IMG/VR virus record: IMGVR_UViG_3300040801_004034
Span: 1-64,000 of that record
Direction: 5' to 3' (one strand)
Source of the DNA: a virus
DNA: 64,000 bases
Of the stretch, positions 59,696-64,000 are shown in pieces. Position 1 is the first letter of the stretch; each line of letters starts with the position of its first letter. The notes under the pieces are model-generated. The model made no database searches and had not been told where the DNA came from. It saw nothing but the letters and a program-made list of their open reading frames with translations. The position numbers were made by a program, and so were the translations under genes.

Positions 59696-61015
59696 CTATT
59701 TCTCAGTAAAAAGTTTATCACCTACCTCTAAACCAGTATTGATTGATTTTACAAGCTGATTGGATACTGGAAACATATGTTTACCGCTACAAATAATTTC
59801 TTTACCAGACTTTAACTTTATTTTATAACATTTTTGCGTTTCTACAGGATAAACATATCTCACATCAACATATTTTTTTGACCCTAATATTTTATCTCCT
59901 ATTTTTAAATCAACAATGCGTTTATTACCATTTGGTGTTTTCACCACAGTATTGATATCCAAGCATCTGTTAATCTGAGATGCTGTGATTATAGGGCAAC
60001 TAAAAATGTATGACAAGGCTCGAACCTTTTCAGACACACCTTTAATACGTTCATAAAGCTGACTATTTTCATTACCTTTAATCAAATTCAAATAGTCAAG
60101 AACGATTGCATCAAATTTAAACCCTGAACTTTGTACTGATTTTAAATAACCCTGCAATCCTTCTACAGTAACAGTGTTAGGTGGAAATTCTTTTACAACA
60201 ATTGACCCTTGTTTTGGTTGACCTTCTTGCTCATTCATCATGTGCTTGAGTGTTACTGTTTGAGACTTAAGTTCTCGTACAGGTATTTTCGTTAATCCTG
60301 ATACGAGTCGTCTACCATACATCATTTCAGCCATTTCAAATGATATCAGTAGTACGTTTTTACCGGATGCTGCTATATTACATGCAACATTACCAAGAAC
60401 AATACTCTTACCAATATTAGTCTCACCGACGAACATGTATAATGAACGACCATTTTGTAAAAAGCCGCCATCTAAACTATTATTCAACCAATCCCACCCA
60501 GTAGTAATTGTCGGTTCATCGACATTCAAATCATCGATTAAACGATCAATATCTTTAAAGAGATCAAGACCAATATCAGTAGTAAGGTCAACATTACAAC
60601 TCCTCTCGAAACTATCTAAAATATAAGCTGTATCAATATTACCTTGTGAAAAATCCTCTGCAACACTCAACATTGTATTGTAAATTGCACGTTCTTTAAT
60701 AAAACGCTCAGTATTACTTACCAATTCATCTTTATCAAGAACACGATCAAAGTCTTTTACTTCCTTGATTATGTTTTTGAAGTTTTCTTTGAGAGTATCG
60801 TTAACCAAGAACGATTTAATCTCTGTTATGGTCGGTATTTTCTGTCGACGTTCATAGAACGTTTTAATAACAGTAAAAACATTTTTGATATCTTTGTTCT
60901 TAAAATGACTTGGGTCTACAAAAGGTATTACTTGTGTTAAGTATTGCTCATCGAACAGGCATTGATGTATTAAAATCTTCTCAAAAAAATCTGTATCTAG
61001 TCTTTGTTTTTCCAT
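59696..61015 (-). CDS. 41: Replicative helicase gp41, N-terminal part with N-intein (fractured gene)
   Basis: From ATG 61015 the protein has 439 residues. Residues 1-350 are a DnaB/gp41 N-extein with the Walker A segment FVGETNIGKSIVL and Walker B ending FDAIVLDYLNLIKG. The extein breaks after TASQINR. The last 89 residues are an N-intein beginning CLDINTVVKTPNG, similar to gp41-1. The C-part is at 58091-58477; joined length is about 442 (T4 gp41 475). gp41 unwinds the fork with gp61 primase. The start overlaps the preceding glycosyltransferase-like gene. Confidence 0.9.
   Translation of the reverse strand: MEKQRLDTDFFEKILIHQCLFDEQYLTQVIPFVDPSHFKNKDIKNVFTVIKTFYERRQKIPTITEIKSFLVNDTLKENFKNIIKEVKDFDRVLDKDELVSNTERFIKERAIYNTMLSVAEDFSQGNIDTAYILDSFERSCNVDLTTDIGLDLFKDIDRLIDDLNVDEPTITTGWDWLNNSLDGGFLQNGRSLYMFVGETNIGKSIVLGNVACNIAASGKNVLLISFEMAEMMYGRRLVSGLTKIPVRELKSQTVTLKHMMNEQEGQPKQGSIVVKEFPPNTVTVEGLQGYLKSVQSSGFKFDAIVLDYLNLIKGNENSQLYERIKGVSEKVRALSYIFSCPIITASQINRCLDINTVVKTPNGNKRIVDLKIGDKILGSKKYVDVRYVYPVETQKCYKIKLKSGKEIICSGKHMFPVSNQLVKSINTGLEVGDKLFTEK
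59699..59965 (-). other. N-intein of the split gp41 intein
   Basis: 89 codons starting CLDINT and ending before a stop. Block B is EIICSGKHMFP. Close to the gp41-1 N-intein as remembered. Confidence 0.85.
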
Positions 61016-61665
61016 TTGTTTAGAAACCATCTCTGTCCATTATAGAATGTTTCATCTGGTTTATCAAGGCCTGGTGATTGATGAATGACTGGTATGTCAA
61101 CAACCCCAACAGATACTTTGTGTTCGTTACATGTCAGACATATGTCAAGGTCATAAAAATGAAACTTACTCGGGCAGGTTTCATCAAATCGAACTTCATC
61201 CGGTAACTGTTTAATATTGATACATATGAATAGACCATCTATCAATAGCGCTCTTGATGGTAACGGGCCAAATGAAGTATACATGTATTGATCTTCAGAA
61301 CCATGAGCAACACAACCTCTATGATCTTTACGATCCGACATTAAATGCCATAGTGCTGGTTCTTTCAAATTACAACCTCTTGAACCAGCTAAACCGTTGA
61401 CTGTATAAACGCAGTTGTTTTGGATACGATCCCATAAATCGGAGCAGTTAATATACACATCATCGTGTATCAAAACTAAGAAATCGTATTTGTAATTTTT
61501 TGCTTCTTGAATACACTTGTTATAGTATGATTGTAAAGGTTCTGAATTATTTTCTTTGAACTTAAAATGTAAAAAATATTGATCTAATAGTTTTTTGCTG
61601 CTTTTAAACAGAGCTGTATCTTCTTTTTTACCTTTTGTAGCGCTACATACTAAAATATTACTCAT
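60997..61665 (-). CDS. Glycosyltransferase-like protein
   Basis: From ATG 61665 the protein has 222 residues. It has a GT2-like pattern with FLVLIHDDVYIN near residue 65 (acidic metal-binding) and a C-terminal FHFYDLDICLTC with VVDIPVIHQSPG. It lacks a membrane segment. The start overlaps the upstream gene stop. It may add a sugar to DNA, protein or host glycans. The assignment is moderate. Confidence 0.55.
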   Translation of the reverse strand: MSNILVCSATKGKKEDTALFKSSKKLLDQYFLHFKFKENNSEPLQSYYNKCIQEAKNYKYDFLVLIHDDVYINCSDLWDRIQNNCVYTVNGLAGSRGCNLKEPALWHLMSDRKDHRGCVAHGSEDQYMYTSFGPLPSRALLIDGLFICINIKQLPDEVRFDETCPSKFHFYDLDICLTCNEHKVSVGVVDIPVIHQSPGLDKPDETFYNGQRWFLNKWKNKD

Positions 61666-61990
61666 ATTCTTTCCTATCGTCCAGTTCTGGTTTATTTTTT
61701 TCGGTATACATTGCAGCCATGATATTCCAAATAGCTGCTGCAGCATGGTCTTCATCAGTATGGTTCTGAAACCACTTTCTCAAATGTCTATCAGCACTAT
61801 CATAGTAAACACTCAATGGCATACCGAGTTTCCAGTTGTTTGGTGAATAACGCTCTGCACCTTTTGTAAAATGTAATGCTACTCTTTCTAACTCTTCTTG
61901 CGGTACTAATGACATCCGCGGCTTACCAACCCCTGTATCACGGTGAGCTCCAGTGTCGAATTTTCGGTTATTTTCATTCCTATCTTCCAT
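61658..61990 (-). CDS. dATP/dGTP diphosphohydrolase-like domain protein
   Basis: The 110-residue protein fits the DUF5664/dNTP diphosphohydrolase N-terminal family: DTGAHRDTGVGKPRMSLVP near the start, then KGAERYSPNNWKLGMPLSVY, DSADRHLRKWF and an AAAIWNIMAAMY helix. These phage proteins are thought to act on purine dNTPs. A functional assignment is by family only. It is coupled to the downstream glycosyltransferase-like gene. Confidence 0.65.
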   Translation of the reverse strand: MEDRNENNRKFDTGAHRDTGVGKPRMSLVPQEELERVALHFTKGAERYSPNNWKLGMPLSVYYDSADRHLRKWFQNHTDEDHAAAAIWNIMAAMYTEKNKPELDDRKEYE

Positions 61991-61994
61991 TATG

Positions 61995-62002
61995 ATTAAG
62001 TA
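61995..62002 (+). promoter_or_regulatory. Late-type promoter ATTAAGTA, 5 nt before the 62008 start
   Basis: ATTAAGTA, spacer TTGTT, then ATG. It shares TAAGTA with the endonuclease genes at 40721 and 45941. Confidence 0.6.
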
Positions 62003-62007
62003 TTGTT

Positions 62008-62823
62008 ATGTTTATCGGATTCATTTATATAGTATATTATATAGGTAATAATAGTATAATCAAGGACCACAGTTATATAGGTTCAAGATTATACAACAAA
62101 GGTTGGGAGACGTACATGGGATCATCTGTATCAAATAACGAGAAGTGTGTTATTTGGCGAAATGAACTTAAAACCAATCCAGAGAATTTTAAACGTGTGA
62201 TTTTAAAAAATGTGACTGATAGTGAGAACATTTACACCGAAGAACATTTAATGATGGAAAAATTTGGTGTTGATTTAAAATCCAATAGTAAGTGGATTAA
62301 TAGATCTTTCCCGATATTAAATGGATTATCCGACAATTTCTTAGATGATGATCAGTTACAAGCTATAAAAGAAAAACGTAAACAAACATGCATACAAAAA
62401 TATGGTGTTGATCACCCTTCTAAAACAATCATAAATAGAAAAAAATGTAAAGCGCGTTTCAACACTGATGATGTCCGTAAAAGACGAGGTAAAAGTATTT
62501 CGAAAGCGTGGAAAAACAAAACAAAAATTGAACTAGAACAAATTACACAAAAACGTACAAAAAAATTACAGAAATATCTCAGTAACCAAAAAAATTATTC
62601 AAAACACTGTGAAATGAGAAAACGTACAGCATTAAAATGGTGGGTCACAGTTGAATGTATTGAAACTAATAAAACATTTTCATTTTTTAAAAACGATAGT
62701 TTATATCATATACAAGTAGGTCCTGGACAAATAATGAAACGTATAAGGAAAGTCACAATGTCACCTTTTAAAAGTAAAGATGGTATGACATACAGGTTGA
62801 TATCATGTATTAAAAAACACTAA
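62008..62823 (+). CDS. Free-standing GIY-YIG-like homing endonuclease
   Basis: The 271-residue protein begins with a GIY-YIG-type module (FIYIVYYIGNN, then SYIGSRLYNKGWETYMGSS). The second half is Lys-rich with a KYGVDHPSKT motif seen in phage endonucleases. It is on the plus strand between minus-strand nucleotide genes and interrupts no recognised gene. It probably encodes a mobile endonuclease; its target is unknown. Confidence 0.7.
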   Translation: MFIGFIYIVYYIGNNSIIKDHSYIGSRLYNKGWETYMGSSVSNNEKCVIWRNELKTNPENFKRVILKNVTDSENIYTEEHLMMEKFGVDLKSNSKWINRSFPILNGLSDNFLDDDQLQAIKEKRKQTCIQKYGVDHPSKTIINRKKCKARFNTDDVRKRRGKSISKAWKNKTKIELEQITQKRTKKLQKYLSNQKNYSKHCEMRKRTALKWWVTVECIETNKTFSFFKNDSLYHIQVGPGQIMKRIRKVTMSPFKSKDGMTYRLISCIKKH

Positions 62824-62836
62824 ACCAAATCCCATT

Positions 62837-63322
62837 TTACCAATTATTGATTCTACGTTCTATTTCATATTTCCATGTTTCTTTATCTGTAAAAACAGGA
62901 ATATTATATCGTTGACATACGATATCTACGTTGCCTTTACGATAGAAATCATCACAATAAACAACTACCTTATCGTCTTTTGCATGGAGACCAAGCTCTA
63001 ACAAAGATATAGGTGATTGACTTCCGTTTGCAAAATACAGTGCAATAATATCACACTGTTCTAAATGATCTAGCTCCCACTGAACTTGTTCATAAAATTG
63101 TTTTTCGTTCAGACCTTGTTTCCACGATGAATCCCAATCGGATCGACGAGGGTTAAACCACACGCATTTTTTCGATTTAAATTCGTTTGCAAGTTCATCC
63201 TGCCAATCTTCAGCTGCGCCCATATCAATCGACCCTGCTAAAAAAATCCAAGGTCGACTTCGATCATAATGTTTACCCGGGTATATCTCAGGTGGTTTTA
63301 CTATTGTATGCTCTTCACCCAT
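62837..63322 (-). CDS. Nucleoside 2-deoxyribosyltransferase-like
   Basis: The 161-residue protein has family signatures IFLAGSIDMGAAEDWQDEL, then FNPRRSDWDSSW and YFANGSQSPISLLELGLHA. These proteins transfer deoxyribose between bases or hydrolyse deoxynucleotides. In phage it probably helps recycle nucleotides. The substrate cannot be read from sequence. Confidence 0.8.
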   Translation of the reverse strand: MGEEHTIVKPPEIYPGKHYDRSRPWIFLAGSIDMGAAEDWQDELANEFKSKKCVWFNPRRSDWDSSWKQGLNEKQFYEQVQWELDHLEQCDIIALYFANGSQSPISLLELGLHAKDDKVVVYCDDFYRKGNVDIVCQRYNIPVFTDKETWKYEIERRINNW

Positions 63323-63323
63323 A

Positions 63324-63845
63324 TTATTTTAATAGTTTGACCGAATCTACTCGGAATTCGATATCTGTCGAACCAAATTCGTTATCTACTTTTGTGCTAT
63401 TAATTTGACCTAACCAGTTAGCAAAAAACGCACAACCATCGCTATTGATATCACTGTTTACAAAGTATGTATTACAATGTTTTTCATGATTATGATCAAA
63501 GTACATATTAAGTAGTACTGCTTGTTTGATGAGTTTTTTAGCATATCCGAACCCTCTGTGGTTCTTACTTGTAGCAATATAATATGTTTTCAATACACCT
63601 AATCCTTTTGTATGTGTTGTAAATGCATGTACTGCTACAATATCTCGTTTTGCTCCTGTCACAGGATTAGGTGTATCATATTCATCATACATAATATGAA
63701 TAGGAAATTCTTCCCACCAGTTACGTGATTCCCATAACCACATGAATGTGTTCATAATGAACCCATCTGTATTATTATACAACCACTCACCTATTTGCAG
63801 TTTTTCTTCATTTGTCGGGCTTAATAGTGCATTTGTTTTTATCAT
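63324..63845 (-). CDS. GNAT-family acetyltransferase-like
   Basis: The 173-residue protein has a GNAT motif A: KTYYIATSKNHRGFGYAKKL, followed by a helix and a typical beta strand. It could acetylate a host or phage protein, or a small amine. It directly precedes the deoxyribosyltransferase gene (1 bp apart). Confidence 0.6.
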   Translation of the reverse strand: MIKTNALLSPTNEEKLQIGEWLYNNTDGFIMNTFMWLWESRNWWEEFPIHIMYDEYDTPNPVTGAKRDIVAVHAFTTHTKGLGVLKTYYIATSKNHRGFGYAKKLIKQAVLLNMYFDHNHEKHCNTYFVNSDINSDGCAFFANWLGQINSTKVDNEFGSTDIEFRVDSVKLLK

Positions 63846-63863
63846 AAAAATTTGTTATTGTGT

Positions 63864-64000
63864 TTATTTTTTGTCTGCCCAACGAAAAAACGCTGGTTCC
63901 TGTTCGAGTTCTGATCTCAATTTCTGTTCTTCGTCGCCTTCCAAAGTAGCCCATTTTTCTACTTGAAGTTCTAGTTGACCATCTCTCAACTTATTACGTT
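63864..64000 (-). CDS. 3' end of a minus-strand gene (partial)
   Basis: An open frame enters from the right edge and ends with TAA (63864-63866): 45 residues, acidic and helical, ending FFRWADKK. The 5' end lies outside the window. Function not recognised. The next gene starts 19 bp downstream. Confidence 0.55.
   Translation of the reverse strand, partial: RNKLRDGQLELQVEKWATLEGDEEQKLRSELEQEPAFFRWADKK

Overview
The window is part of an AT-rich, T4-like contractile-tailed phage genome (myovirus), probably a marine or aquatic type. Recognisable T4 homologues are sheath gp18, tube gp19, baseplate gp6, gp25 and gp53, neck gp14, terminase large subunit gp17, clamp gp45, clamp loader gp44, ssDNA-binding gp32, helicase gp41, primase gp61 and a RNase H-type 5'-3' exonuclease. 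The host cannot be named from the sequence. No tRNA, rRNA, CRISPR array or insertion sequence was found.

Layout. 1-2.3 kb: a family 9 glycosyltransferase and a GMP reductase-like enzyme. 2.3-17.6 kb: mostly minus-strand baseplate and fibre genes, ending at gp6 and gp25. 17.6-21.3 kb: plus-strand fibre or adhesin genes with short repeats and a beta-propeller. 21.3-24.6 kb: a split gp44 gene, a small plus-strand gene and dUTPase. 25-38.7 kb: minus-strand tail genes (hub, gp53, tape measure, gp19, gp18), interrupted by a GIY-YIG endonuclease gene. 38.7-41.6 kb: a split terminase gene. 41.6-47.8 kb: virion and neck genes plus small unknown genes. 47.8-64 kb: minus-strand replication and metabolism genes, including primase, 5'-3' exonuclease, dTDP-sugar genes, gp45, gp32, DHH phosphoesterase, split gp41 and nucleotide enzymes.

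Two themes stand out. First, three ATPase genes (gp44, gp17, gp41) are fractured. Each encodes an N-extein with an N-intein, then a separate endonuclease gene, then a C-intein with a C-extein. Working proteins would need protein trans-splicing. Three further free-standing homing endonuclease genes are present.

Second, promoters sit directly against start codons. T4-type late octamers (TATAAATA, NTTAAATA, NATAAGTA) lie 5-7 nt before the start codon of about 27 genes. Four early genes (gp44, dUTPase, gp32, primase) have TATAAT exactly 6 nt before the start codon, with a -35-like hexamer 16 nt further upstream. If initiation occurs at the usual distance, these mRNAs would be leaderless or nearly so. 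Genes inside operons often overlap their neighbours, and a few carry a Shine-Dalgarno sequence. All endonuclease genes carry the late-type element, in two cases written inside intein codons.

How the genes work together: early promoters drive replisome and nucleotide genes; late promoters on both strands drive tail, neck, packaging and small internal-protein candidates. Several small proteins share an LI(N/F)EAY motif that resembles the T4 prohead-protease site.
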